Shown here: one piece after another, positions 1-7,194 of the stretch
Numbering within the stretch: the stretch's first letter is position 1
How the letters are laid out: each line of letters starts with the position of its first letter
Assembly (NCBI GenBank): GCA_002713555.1
Contig: PATG01000024.1
Coordinates: forward strand, 42,984-50,465
DNA length: 7,482 bases
Source of the DNA: Planctomycetaceae bacterium
GTDB taxonomy: Bacteria > Planctomycetota > Planctomycetia > Pirellulales > Lacipirellulaceae
Reading direction: 5' to 3'
Notes under the pieces: model-generated
Seen by the model: only the letters and a program-made list of their open reading frames with translations
What the model was told of the DNA's origin: nothing
Database searches by the model: none
Position numbers and translations under genes: made by a program

Positions 1-881
1 GGATAACGGTCAGGAAATTCCTCCAAAACGGCATCCGAGTCACTGATCGCAGCCTGGTAAAGTTCCTGTCGCCTGGCTTCTGTAGTTTCGTCAAGCTTGG
101 CCAGATCCAACCCCGTTTTTGCACGCTGCAAATAGCCATTGATGAAGGAATCTGGATCACTGCTTTCTTCTGGTTTGTAAGTTTCAATGGCTTGAGACAA
201 TGCGTCCATTGCCAATAAAAACTCCTGCTCATTCAGATACACACTCGAAAGCGTGGTATAAGTCTCAAAATCTTCAGGGTCCACCTCGATCGATTTATTC
301 AAGTCCTCGATTGCGGCTTCGAAATCGCGTAAACGCATGTGTGCCAGTCCACGGTTACGATAGGCTTTGGCGTTTTCGGGGTCCAACTCAATCGCTGCAT
401 CCAAATAGCGCATCGCACGCGTTGGATCTCCCACATTATTGATCAGCACATCACCCCAGTTTGCGGCGATGTCTGGATTTTTTCGATCCAATTGACTCGC
501 ATTGTCAAAATCATTGGCAGCCATATTAATATCGCCTATTTCCCGAAAACAAACTCCGCGCCCATTGTACGCACTAGCCAATTTGGGATTGATATCCAAG
601 GCCTGGCGATAATAACCAATTGCGGCCTGATAGTCTTCCAAAGCGCGAAGCGCGTCTCCCATGCCGACAAAAGCATCTGCGTATGTGGGGTCAAGTTTAA
701 TTGCTTGCGTAAATCGCTCGAAGGCTTCTTCCCAATTCCCCCCTTCCATAAGGGCAACACCCCGTTCGACTGCAGCCACGGCCTCTGGGTCTTGGATGAG
801 TTGTGCCTCAGCAGGAACATTCAATACTAGCGCAAAAGAACCCACTAACAATGCGTACTGTATTTGTTTGAAACAACGCAT
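1..881 (-). CDS. Exported TPR-repeat protein (C-terminus beyond the window)
   Basis: Reading leftward from an ATG at 879-881, the frame stays open for 293 codons to the window edge, so the protein is partial at its C-terminus. Residues 1-26 look like a Sec signal peptide: MRCFK n-region, hydrophobic ALLVGSFALVL core, and an AEA|Q cleavage site. From about residue 34 to 240 there are five to six tetratricopeptide repeats of about 34 residues, with the usual W/Y-G-Y/F-A-P spacing, for example NWEEAFERFTQAIKLDPTYA (49-68) and RDFEAAIEDLNKSIEVDPE (185-203). TPR arrays are protein-binding scaffolds; the partner cannot be told from sequence. The signal peptide places it outside the cytoplasm. An AGAAGG site at 891-896 (minus) lies 9 bases before the ATG and supports this start. 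The next gene upstream on this strand is 329 bp away, so it probably has its own promoter. The repeat class is clear; the biological role is unknown. Confidence 0.9.
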   Translation of the reverse strand, partial: MRCFKQIQYALLVGSFALVLNVPAEAQLIQDPEAVAAVERGVALMEGGNWEEAFERFTQAIKLDPTYADAFVGMGDALRALEDYQAAIGYYRQALDINPKLASAYNGRGVCFREIGDINMAANDFDNASQLDRKNPDIAANWGDVLINNVGDPTRAMRYLDAAIELDPENAKAYRNRGLAHMRLRDFEAAIEDLNKSIEVDPEDFETYTTLSSVYLNEQEFLLAMDALSQAIETYKPEESSDPDSFINGYLQRAKTGLDLAKLDETTEARRQELYQAAISDSDAVLEEFPDRY

Positions 882-1210
882 AAAAATCGACCTTCTCTTC
901 CGACGAATGGGCTGGATTGTAATAAGCATGCGGAGGCGCTAACTCTGAGTTTCTAGCGTGACTCCGCCAATAATTCGCATAGTGCACGAGAACGCAACTA
1001 TTAAACGTACCACGGTACTCGGCAGCAGCGCAAGCGAATTGAAGACCAAAAAGGGCCTTTTTTCACACGATGTGCCGATTAAGCTGAGAACGCATATCAA
1101 AACGATAGTAGCGATCCTAGCCGAATACTTAGGCTATCCAACCTCTTTGGTACGCAGCCAGCAATGGATGGGTTCAGTTTTACCCAACTCCTGATCTTAG
1201 ATATCCGATT
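882..1210. other. Intergenic gap between two minus-strand genes
   Basis: These 329 bases separate the stop of the charge-block protein gene from the start of the TPR gene and should hold the TPR promoter on the minus strand. I see no convincing -35/-10 pair and no strong terminator hairpin. A-run/GGGCC/T-run symmetry at 1048-1063 has too short a GC core to call as a terminator. A plus-strand frame at 958-1194 is open but resembles no known protein and lacks a ribosome binding site. Confidence 0.5.
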
Positions 1211-1699
1211 CTAGATACCCAAGGCAGGCTCATCGTCTTTGCCCGCCGCCACGGCCTGTCGGCTGTAGGACTTGGAGGTGCGATTGAATTCTTTGGCGAA
1301 GGCCTCCGCATCTTCCAAGGTAAACTCCCGCTGGATTGTGCGTGTGAAGCTGCCAAATTCATAAAGATGAACCCGATGGTCCGTGGGTGGGGGTGGGGGC
1401 CCTTTTTCTTCGGGTTCCTCATCCGCAGTCTCAGCTGAGTCCTTATCGGACGTCTCTCCGCTGGCTTCATCGACTGCCTCACCTTTTGACGCCTTGGACC
1501 GTTTACGCGGCTTAGGCTTGGCGCTGCGTTTTTTGCCGTTCGAAGCACGGCGTTTGGGCTTCACCTCCTCTTTTTCTTCGACTTGCGTTGCGTCGTCATC
1601 CAACTGGTCCGTTAAATCACCATCATCTCCCTCATCATCGTCTTCATCCACGAAGTCAAATTCTTCTTCAAACAGATTATCTTCGTCATCATAAACCAT
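1211..1699 (-). CDS. Charge-block low-complexity protein with a conserved-looking C-terminal module, function unknown
   Basis: The protein has 162 residues and I cannot assign a function. Residues 4-46 are very acidic (runs of D and E), 47-72 are basic (KPKRR, KKRSAKPKPRKRSK), 74-99 are acidic again, and 101-105 are five prolines. Only the last part, about 108-150, looks folded: HRVHLYEFGSFTRTIQREF, then LEDAEAFAKEFNRTSKSYSR. There is no signal peptide or membrane segment, so it is probably cytoplasmic. The pattern fits a largely disordered polyampholyte tethered to a small domain that may bind nucleic acid or protein; that is inference. I chose the ATG at 1697-1699. The frame stays open further, to a TTG at 1753, but those 18 extra residues are encoded by the T-rich tandem repeats and look non-coding. 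No clear Shine-Dalgarno site precedes the ATG. The strong residue bias and the lack of disruptions argue for a real gene. Confidence 0.75.
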   Translation of the reverse strand: MVYDDEDNLFEEEFDFVDEDDDEGDDGDLTDQLDDDATQVEEKEEVKPKRRASNGKKRSAKPKPRKRSKASKGEAVDEASGETSDKDSAETADEEPEEKGPPPPPTDHRVHLYEFGSFTRTIQREFTLEDAEAFAKEFNRTSKSYSRQAVAAGKDDEPALGI

Positions 1700-1741
1700 G
1701 AGGAATGCCCAACAGAAAAAGTGGAGACCAACGCAAAAAGC

Positions 1742-1808
1742 CCAAAGTGGCAAAAAAAACCAGAGTGGTAAAAAACCAGAGTGTTAAATAACCCAGGGTG
1801 GCAAGCTG
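1742..1808. repeat. Degenerate 16-18 bp tandem repeats, about four copies
   Basis: Four successive units start at 1742, 1760, 1776 and 1793. The two central units read CCAGAGTGGTAAAAAA and CCAGAGTGTTAAATAA. The outer ones are variants with CCAAAGTGG and CCAGGGTGG cores. A weaker partial unit may begin near 1728. The array ends about 45 bases upstream of the start of the charge-block protein gene and would lie in its leader or promoter, where it reads as CCACTCTGG followed by T-runs. Its function is unknown. Confidence 0.6.
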
Positions 1809-1946
1809 TAAGGCCGTGCCGCAAATCTGCTGACGACGCCAACCCTGTTCGAGAGAAACGCCAGTATCCTTTCCAAAGGCCTCTTCGTCAACCTGCCGAG
1901 CAGGTCAACCAGCCATTTAGAGCCCCCATACTGCCTTGAACAACGC

Positions 1947-1973
1947 CAAAACGACTACACAGGACAAAACGAC
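1947..1973. repeat. Pair of 9-bp direct repeats spaced 18 bp apart
   Basis: CAAAACGAC occurs twice, perfectly, with start-to-start spacing of 18 bp. Spacing of nearly two helical turns can mark a protein-binding site, but two copies of a 9-mer may also be chance or a duplication trace. Confidence 0.3.
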
Positions 1974-2082
1974 GCCGCAGGCCCACACTTTCTACTACCC
2001 CTACAGCGTCAGGCCAACCTGTTTTTTCATCCCCTGAGTCTTGATCCTGGTACTTTGTAGCAAGTTTAAGGTGGCAGCAGAA

Positions 2083-3771
2083 TTAGCGGGCAGCCACGCG
2101 GCTCCTGGCAGCTGAAATTCCGGCTCGCAGAACTTCGTCTTCCAACTGCACTTCTACAGCAGTGAATTCTGGATCGGCGGGTTTGGCAACTTGATGGGAC
2201 TTTACCTGATCGTGGGGTTCAACGCCTCGATGGCTGATTGGCACACCATTGGGAGAGAAAAATTTGGCCGTTGTCAGGCGAATACCGGCCCCTGCGTATC
2301 CCAAAGGAAAGATTCCCTGGACAGAACCTTTGCCATACGATGTTGTGCCGACAATTCTGCCACGGGCATTGTCTTTGATAGCACCTGCAAAAATCTCACT
2401 GGCACTTGCACTATCACCATCAATTAATACGACCAGTGGCACACGCCAGGTGCCACCATAGTGGGCCTGATAGTTGAAATTCTCTTGAGCCCCTCGTCCA
2501 CGCGTAGAAACGATATTCCCTTCGGTTAGAAACTTGTCAGCCACTTCGACCGAAGAAGTCAATAATCCACCCGGATTGCCACGCAAATCCAGAATGAGTG
2601 AACGCATCCCCTGCCGATGTAAATCCCAGAGAGCCGTTTCCAGGTCACGAGCAGTCGCCTTCTGAAAAGTCGGGACACGAATATAAGCGATTCCAAAATC
2701 AGAATCGACAATCTTGACATCTTCCAGGCTTGGCACTTCTACATGCTCGCGACGGATGTTGAGTACACGGGGTTGCGAGTGAGGTGAGTAAGCTGTTACC
2801 CGCACCCAGGTGCCTTCTGCTCCGGTTAACATCGACGCTGCTTCGTCAGTCGACATCTCAGCGGTACTCTTGCCGTCGACGGCGACAATCCGGTCCTGCG
2901 CTTTGATACCAGCCCGTTCTGCAGGGCTACCAGGAATCACATGCACGATCAGCAGAGCCCCTTCCGCCGCTTTGAGTTCAACACCCAAACCCACGAAATT
3001 GCCCTCAATTTGAGAATAGACTTCACGAAGCTGATCGGCAGTCAAATATGACGAGTAATCGTCTAAACCGTTCGCCGCCGCAGAAACAAACTCCATGATT
3101 GTTGCGCTCGATTTAAGTCGTGCCCGTACCTCCAGTAGTCGAGCAACTTCGGAAGTGTATTGAATCAAGTTTCGTGAGCTATTGATTTGTTGCTGGCCGA
3201 GAAGCTGGTACAAATCGCGACGCAACGTGCCCAGCTGCTCAGGCAAAATCTGAAGATGATTTGCAGACACGAAATCCTGATCACCCAGGGCTATCTCAAT
3301 CGCCCTGGTACCCCGTACTCCCAAGGCTTGCCAGGCTGGGGTGTGAACATAGTGGGTGCCCGTTTTCTGCAATAGCTCGGAATATAGAGATAACGACTGC
3401 TGTTGATCCAAGCTCTCGATTGATTTTTTAAAGCTACGATCACGGTAGCGACGGTCCAGGCTGTAATGCAGTTTGGACCGATCGTAACATTGCCGCAATG
3501 TCTCGTTATCACGATGCTCTCGAAGCGCATCTTCGTAATGACTGAGAGCTTCGCCCCAGCGATCGTTCGATTCCAGTTGCTGCCCCTTGTCCAGGACACT
3601 CCGCAGGGAGGTCGAGGGGACCGACTCAGGAAGAACGGTGACGGGTGTGTCAACAGGTGAAAACTGGGCCCAGGACTGCGCAAGGAAGCCCATAAAAACA
3701 ACGGTAGAAAGCAGCAAAGGCATCCGGAGGCGTAAGTGCCTGGTTCGCTGCGTTAGGACCCAGTATTGCAT
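2083..3771 (-). CDS. Exported S41-family C-terminal processing protease with PDZ domain
   Basis: This is a 562-residue serine protease of the CtpA/Prc type, which cleaves proteins near exposed C-termini outside the cytoplasm. Residues 1-35 form a signal peptide: arginine-rich n-region, core PLLLSTVVFMGFL, cleavage at SWA|Q. Residues 55-110 contain a TPR-like helical segment (RWGEALSHYEDALREH). A PDZ domain covers about 255-342, with GLGVEL and IPGSPAERAGIKAQDRI. The S41 core covers about 354-519, with LDLRGNPGGLL at 394-404. The catalytic pair is Ser456 in DSASASEIF and Lys481 in SYGKGSVQ. Their spacing of 25 matches the known Ser/Lys dyad of the family, and the conserved Gln485 follows. All key residues are present, so it should be active. 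I chose the ATG at 3769-3771 because it gives a normal signal peptide. A GTG at 3849 in the same frame would add 26 polar residues ahead of it, and an ATG at 3723 would remove the positive n-region. A sigma70-like promoter lies upstream. Substrates are unknown. Confidence 0.93.
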   Translation of the reverse strand: MQYWVLTQRTRHLRLRMPLLLSTVVFMGFLAQSWAQFSPVDTPVTVLPESVPSTSLRSVLDKGQQLESNDRWGEALSHYEDALREHRDNETLRQCYDRSKLHYSLDRRYRDRSFKKSIESLDQQQSLSLYSELLQKTGTHYVHTPAWQALGVRGTRAIEIALGDQDFVSANHLQILPEQLGTLRRDLYQLLGQQQINSSRNLIQYTSEVARLLEVRARLKSSATIMEFVSAAANGLDDYSSYLTADQLREVYSQIEGNFVGLGVELKAAEGALLIVHVIPGSPAERAGIKAQDRIVAVDGKSTAEMSTDEAASMLTGAEGTWVRVTAYSPHSQPRVLNIRREHVEVPSLEDVKIVDSDFGIAYIRVPTFQKATARDLETALWDLHRQGMRSLILDLRGNPGGLLTSSVEVADKFLTEGNIVSTRGRGAQENFNYQAHYGGTWRVPLVVLIDGDSASASEIFAGAIKDNARGRIVGTTSYGKGSVQGIFPLGYAGAGIRLTTAKFFSPNGVPISHRGVEPHDQVKSHQVAKPADPEFTAVEVQLEDEVLRAGISAARSRVAAR

Positions 3772-4372
3772 GTGATGCTCGTTCCATGTGGGGAGTGTGT
3801 CGCGCCTGTCAGGCTCGCCCCCCTTAGGGGTTACCAACCTAAAAAGCACTACGGCGAGTTCTGTCCGCGGGCCTGCTCAAGTGCAGTGACCTGGGTGCGC
3901 ACTGGGAGCAAAATGGGGCATCTATCTGCCACCAGTTGAATATAGGTCACACAAATGCCCTGGTCAAAAAACGGCTAAGGCGTTTGCCATAACTTTTTGC
4001 AGAGGGACCTCTTGCGACCGTTACAGCCCTTGCGGAAACACCCCCACGGTTAAGATCGCACGTATCGTAGCGAAATGACCGACAGACCTACTCATACCGA
4101 GAGGTGGGATTGTTCCGCTTGTAGGGCGCTACTCAAGAAGAGCCTGACTACAAAAAAAGCGCGACAAGGATGAGCATCTTGCTAGAAAAAGGCCAGTTCA
4201 TCATCGATCTGGCAACCACTACCCTCATTCTACGCAGCAGGTCAAAGCTAAGTTCAATAAAATGGCACGGATTGGGAGCCCGGAGCATGTTCCCCCGCGC
4301 TCCTCGTCCCTCGCACAGCAATATGCTATCGTAGCCATCTTTCCATCCTTCACCCTTGGTTCTCCTGACGCC
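3772..4372. other. Divergent intergenic region between the S41 protease and purH
   Basis: This 601-bp region carries the minus-strand promoter at 3939-3967 and the protease leader to its left. The right part should hold the purH promoter, but I see no good -35/-10 pair there. The best attempt, TTGCGG followed by TAAGAT around 4030-4056, has a spacer of only 15. I recognise no tRNA, riboswitch or small gene. The purH frame is open from an ATG at 4262, but those 37 codons do not resemble PurH. Confidence 0.5.
3939..3967 (-). promoter_or_regulatory. Sigma70-like promoter for the S41 protease gene
   Basis: On the minus strand TTGACC (3962-3967) and TATATT (3939-3944) are separated by exactly 17 bases. 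Each hexamer matches the sigma70 consensus at five of six positions. Transcription would begin near 3932, giving a leader of about 160 nt before the ATG at 3771. This is the best promoter match I found in the window. Confidence 0.6.
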
Positions 4373-5944
4373 ATGATGTCCTCAACTCCCATAAAACGTG
4401 CCCTGATCAGTGTTAGTGATAAATCGGGGCTCATTGAATTTGTGCAAATCCTGGTATCGCAAGGAGTCGAAATCTTCAGTACGGGTGGTACGCGTCGCCA
4501 CCTGGAAGAGGCCCAAATTGCGGTACGTGATGTGGCCGACTACACCGGTTTTCCGGAAATGATGGATGGACGGGTAAAAACTTTGCATCCCAAGGTCCAC
4601 GGCGGACTTCTTTGTCGACGCGACAATGAGCAGCACATGGCCGCAGCCCAGGCACATGGCATCGAAATGATCGACCTAGTTGTGGTCAACTTGTATCCGT
4701 TTGAAGAGACCATTGCTCGAGAGGGTGTGACCACTGCAGAAGCTATCGAACAAATTGACATTGGCGGGCCCTCCATGGTTCGCTCGGCAGCAAAAAACCA
4801 CTCCTTTGTAACCCTGGCAACGAGCCCCAGTCAGTACGATACGATCGCAGCCGAAATACAAGCCACTGGGACCACCTCTATCCAGCTGCGACGTGAACTG
4901 GCTGGCGCGGCATTTGCCCGCACGGCCTCCTACGACCTGGCCATTGCCGAGTATTTTGCAGGACTGGAATCTGAGGAATCAACGCCCGCGCAAGTCGTAC
5001 TACGGCTGGAGCGTCGGGCCACCTTGCGCTACGGCGAAAACCCGCACCAAAGTGCGACACTCTACACATCACCAACGGCCAGTCCCCATAGTCTCGTCAA
5101 CGCCGAACAACTCAACGGCAAAGAACTCTCTTACAACAATCTCTTGGACCTCGATGCGGCCCTGGCCATCGCCCGTTCACTACCGACTCCCGGAGTGGCA
5201 GTGCTCAAGCACAACAATCCGTGTGGAGCAGCTACCGCAGACACCCTGGGTGAGGCGATTGCAAATGCCTGGGATGGCGATCCCGTGAGTGCATTTGGTT
5301 CGGTATTGGGTGTGAATATGGCCGTGGATGGTCCTATGGCCAATTTTCTGGCAGAACCTGGACGATTTGTCGAAGCCATCGTGGCACCCGATTTCACACC
5401 CGAGGCGCTCGAAATCCTCACCACCAAGCCAAAGTGGAAAGCCAATGTGCGGTTGCTTCGTGTTGGCCAGATCCAACCTGGACAAGCCCAATCGCAGTTT
5501 CGCCAGATTGATGGCGGCATGCTCTGCCAGGCAGCCGACGACCTGGACGACGACAGCTCGACCTGGAATGTGGTCACCCAGGCTCAGCCCACTGCCGCCC
5601 TGCAAAGTGATCTGGCTTTTGCCTGGTCCGTTTGCCGACACGTAAAATCCAACGCCATCCTACTTGCCAAGAGCGGTCTGTTGGTCGGCGTAGGAGCAGG
5701 CCAGATGAGTCGTGTTGATTCGGTCGAGATTGCCATCCGCAAGGCGGGCGATCGGGCCGAGGGCTCGGTGCTTGCCTCGGACGCATTTTTTCCGTTCGAC
5801 GATTCCATCCACCAGGCAGCCGCCGCAGGCATCACAGCAATTATTCAACCGGGCGGATCGCGGCGCGACGACGAAGTGATTGCCGCTTGCAACCAGCACG
5901 GCCTGCCAATGATCTTTACCGGCTGCCGGCACTTTCGACACTAG
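4373..5944 (+). CDS. purH: Bifunctional AICAR transformylase / IMP cyclohydrolase (PurH)
   Basis: PurH carries out the last two steps of de novo purine synthesis in the cytoplasm. It formylates AICAR with 10-formyltetrahydrofolate, then closes the ring to give IMP. The 523-residue length is normal. The N-terminal MGS-like cyclohydrolase domain (about 1-150) shows [20 protein letters not shown] (36-42) and [13 protein letters not shown] (66-78). The transformylase domain follows, with RYGENPHQ (219-226), [16 protein letters not shown], and the catalytic Lys279-His280 pair in KHNNPCG. Further on come [21 protein letters not shown], and the C-terminal FFPFDD and RHFRH motifs. Nothing essential is missing. 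I chose the first of two adjacent ATG codons (4373 and 4376), because PurH proteins begin just before the [10 protein letters not shown] motif. An in-frame ATG at 4262 would add 37 residues without similarity. Neither start has a clear Shine-Dalgarno site. The gene stands alone, divergent from the protease, and no other purine gene is visible. Confidence 0.97.
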   Translation: MMSSTPIKRALISVSDKSGLIEFVQILVSQGVEIFSTGGTRRHLEEAQIAVRDVADYTGFPEMMDGRVKTLHPKVHGGLLCRRDNEQHMAAAQAHGIEMIDLVVVNLYPFEETIAREGVTTAEAIEQIDIGGPSMVRSAAKNHSFVTLATSPSQYDTIAAEIQATGTTSIQLRRELAGAAFARTASYDLAIAEYFAGLESEESTPAQVVLRLERRATLRYGENPHQSATLYTSPTASPHSLVNAEQLNGKELSYNNLLDLDAALAIARSLPTPGVAVLKHNNPCGAATADTLGEAIANAWDGDPVSAFGSVLGVNMAVDGPMANFLAEPGRFVEAIVAPDFTPEALEILTTKPKWKANVRLLRVGQIQPGQAQSQFRQIDGGMLCQAADDLDDDSSTWNVVTQAQPTAALQSDLAFAWSVCRHVKSNAILLAKSGLLVGVGAGQMSRVDSVEIAIRKAGDRAEGSVLASDAFFPFDDSIHQAAAAGITAIIQPGGSRRDDEVIAACNQHGLPMIFTGCRHFRH

Positions 5945-5974
5945 ATGCTCAAGCTTCGATTCACACCCCAGGAT

Positions 5975-6014
5975 CCCCCTCCTCCGTTTTCGGCGGAGGT
6001 GTTAGGGGAGGGGG
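5975..6014. repeat. GC-rich inverted repeat after purH, possible terminator or REP-like palindrome
   Basis: Starting 31 bases after the purH stop, CCTCCG (5981-5986) pairs with CGGAGG (5994-5999) across a 7-base loop. The stem continues with CCCCT (5976-5980) against AGGGG (6004-6008) past a 4-base bulge. A second AGGGGG at 6009-6014 offers an alternative outer pairing. No T-run follows on either strand, so it is not a classical intrinsic terminator. It could still stop transcription or protect the purH mRNA 3' end, or be a copy of a dispersed palindromic repeat. Confidence 0.55.
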
Positions 6015-6196
6015 CTTTCGGGATAAATTCTTAGACCATCTCGCTACGTATTTTTGATGAAACATGTGGGCCAAAGCAAAGCGCTAGACCACCAATACGC
6101 AATCATTCTACAAGTATCCATTTAAAAGATGGGGGTGAGCTTTGGGGGTTCAGTCAAAAAACCTGTAGGGAACGTGGATCGCTAGCGCAACGCACA

Positions 6197-7004
6197 CTAC
6201 TCAGTGCACGCATCGATTCTTTGCTGCCGGATCAGCAGTGGATGCAACAAATGGGCAAGGATCAAGAGGCCCCAGGTCGTAGGCTCCGGTACAGACAGGC
6301 TGGCCCCGGCAGCTACTAGAACCGGTTGGCCATGCGCGTCTTGCCAAAAGGTAAGATCCGCACCATCGACGAACATACTGTTATTGGCATCTCCTTCAGC
6401 CAAGGTAGTTCCTGAGTTAAAGCCATTTTGCCAAATGAGAACGTCCGTTCCATCAATGTCTGAATCCCCGTTAAAGTCCGGCGTGGAGGCCCCAACTCCA
6501 AAGGTGGACTCCCAGACAGCCAGATCATCTCCGTCCACTTCACCATCGTGTGTACCATCGCCATGCCCTAGTCCTGGCAGAGAGCTCACATTGCATCCAA
6601 GTTGCCAGGTCAGAAAATCTTGGCCGTCCGTATTTCCGTCTTGATCAAAATCGCCCGTATCCGGATCGTTTGCTATGAGAGATAACGGAGCCAGCTCAAA
6701 GGATACAATCGTGTTGCTGCTGATTGGATCGCCACTGTCAACAACTCCTAGCAATATCCAAGAACCATTTGGCAGCCTAGGTCCTACGCCAATACCTTCC
6801 AGATTCTGGTCGTTGCCAATTTGATCATCTATCATCCCCCACTTGCCCCGACCAAAGAAACTCCTTCGTAACGGCGCTGAAAGTTTCACCTACAAGTCAC
6901 GTGTCAAACTGTGATTGGCTGATGTCTGTTGCACCCGTGAAATCTATTTCATAGATTCTGTTTTCGTAGGTTGGTGTACCAAGTGCTGCAGGCGAAACTA
7001 ACGT
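6197..7004 (-). pseudogene. Decayed gene for a phytase/esterase-like protein with dockerin-like repeats and PEP-CTERM tail
   Basis: The longest open piece runs from a GTG at 6889 to a TAG at 6197 (230 codons) and has no signal peptide, although its C-terminus is a PEP-CTERM export signal. Upstream, in another minus frame, 6900-7004 encodes YENRIYEIDFTGATDIS. That frame then hits TGA at 6897-6899 and continues as LVGETFSAVTKEFLWSG. Removing one G from the G-run at 6836-6840 joins it to MIDDQIGNDQNLEGIGVGPR and GSWILLGVVDSGDPISSN. Together these resemble the C-terminal part of a phytase-like (esterase-like) beta-propeller domain, from my knowledge of that family. Within the 230-codon piece follow four acidic repeats of the type DxDxDGxxDGxDFLxWQ (about 80-96, 108-127, 138-154 and 166-183). 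These are dockerin/EF-hand-like and probably bind calcium. VPEPTTWGLLIL (200-211), a hydrophobic segment and RQQR complete the sorting signal. The signal peptide and most of the catalytic domain are missing. I am confident about the repeats and the tail, moderately about the domain identity and about true decay rather than sequence error. Confidence 0.7.
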
Positions 7005-7194
7005 TTTTTCTTGTATTTCCTTAAGGCTGGCGTTCCTTGCGGCTTTTGGTGATAATTAACGGCAGGGTCCGTTCACCAACGAGTATCGAACCCACAAGCG
7101 ACTACGGAACAAACCAACCTTCATTGTTGCATTCTCTTTTGACTGGTAAATCCTGTATGCTGGATTTTCTGTTGGAGTGAACTATTTGAATTGC

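Larger units (their letters stand above)
1700..2082. other. Intergenic gap upstream of the charge-block gene
   Basis: These 383 bases lie between the S41 protease stop and the charge-block gene start, both on the minus strand. They contain the tandem repeats at 1742-1808, a small perfect hairpin (ACCTGC-CGA-GCAGGT, 1891-1905) without a T-run, and a pair of identical 9-bp direct repeats, CAAAACGAC, at 1947-1955 and 1965-1973. I find no gene and no clear promoter or terminator. Confidence 0.5.

Noticed and set aside
1048..1063. A5-GGG-CC-T6 palindrome as a bidirectional terminator
   Set aside because: The GC core is too short to form a stable stem with a proper loop.
958..1194. Open plus-strand frame of 78 codons
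   Set aside because: No ribosome binding site, no recognisable domain, ordinary composition, and it sits in the gap expected to hold the TPR gene promoter; length is within chance.
1383..1694. Serine-rich plus-strand frame of 103 codons
   Set aside because: It is the antisense of the Asp/Glu/Lys-rich gene; serine runs are what opposite-strand reading of GAT/GAA-rich codons gives.
1700..1753. TTG start at 1753 adding 18 residues to the charge-block protein
   Set aside because: The extra residues are encoded largely by the T-rich repeat region and look hydrophobic by accident; the ATG at 1699 begins the charged protein directly.
1612..1842. Minus-strand frame with TLVFYHSGFF-like repeated peptides
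   Set aside because: The repeats come from translating the tandem DNA repeats at 1742-1808, and the frame overlaps the real gene.
1891..1905. ACCTGC-CGA-GCAGGT hairpin as terminator
   Set aside because: Six base pairs only, no T-run, and about 180 bases beyond the protease stop.
3772..3849. GTG start at 3849 for the S41 protease
   Set aside because: It would put 26 polar residues before the signal peptide; the ATG at 3771 gives a normal exported protein. Kept as an open question in the findings.
4262..4372. Upstream ATG for PurH at 4262
   Set aside because: The 37 added residues do not resemble PurH, whose family begins just before [10 protein letters not shown], and no ribosome binding site precedes this ATG.
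4878..5941. Several long antisense and out-of-frame ORFs inside purH
   Set aside because: They overlap a complete, well-conserved purH and encode nothing recognisable; they are shadows of codon bias.
6204..6644. Plus-strand frame of 146 codons
   Set aside because: Antisense to the dockerin-like repeat region; its Ser/Pro-rich composition follows from the opposite strand.
7138..7160. TTGACT ... TATGCT as a promoter for the DUF1559 gene
   Set aside because: The spacer is only 11 bases, far below the usual 16-18.
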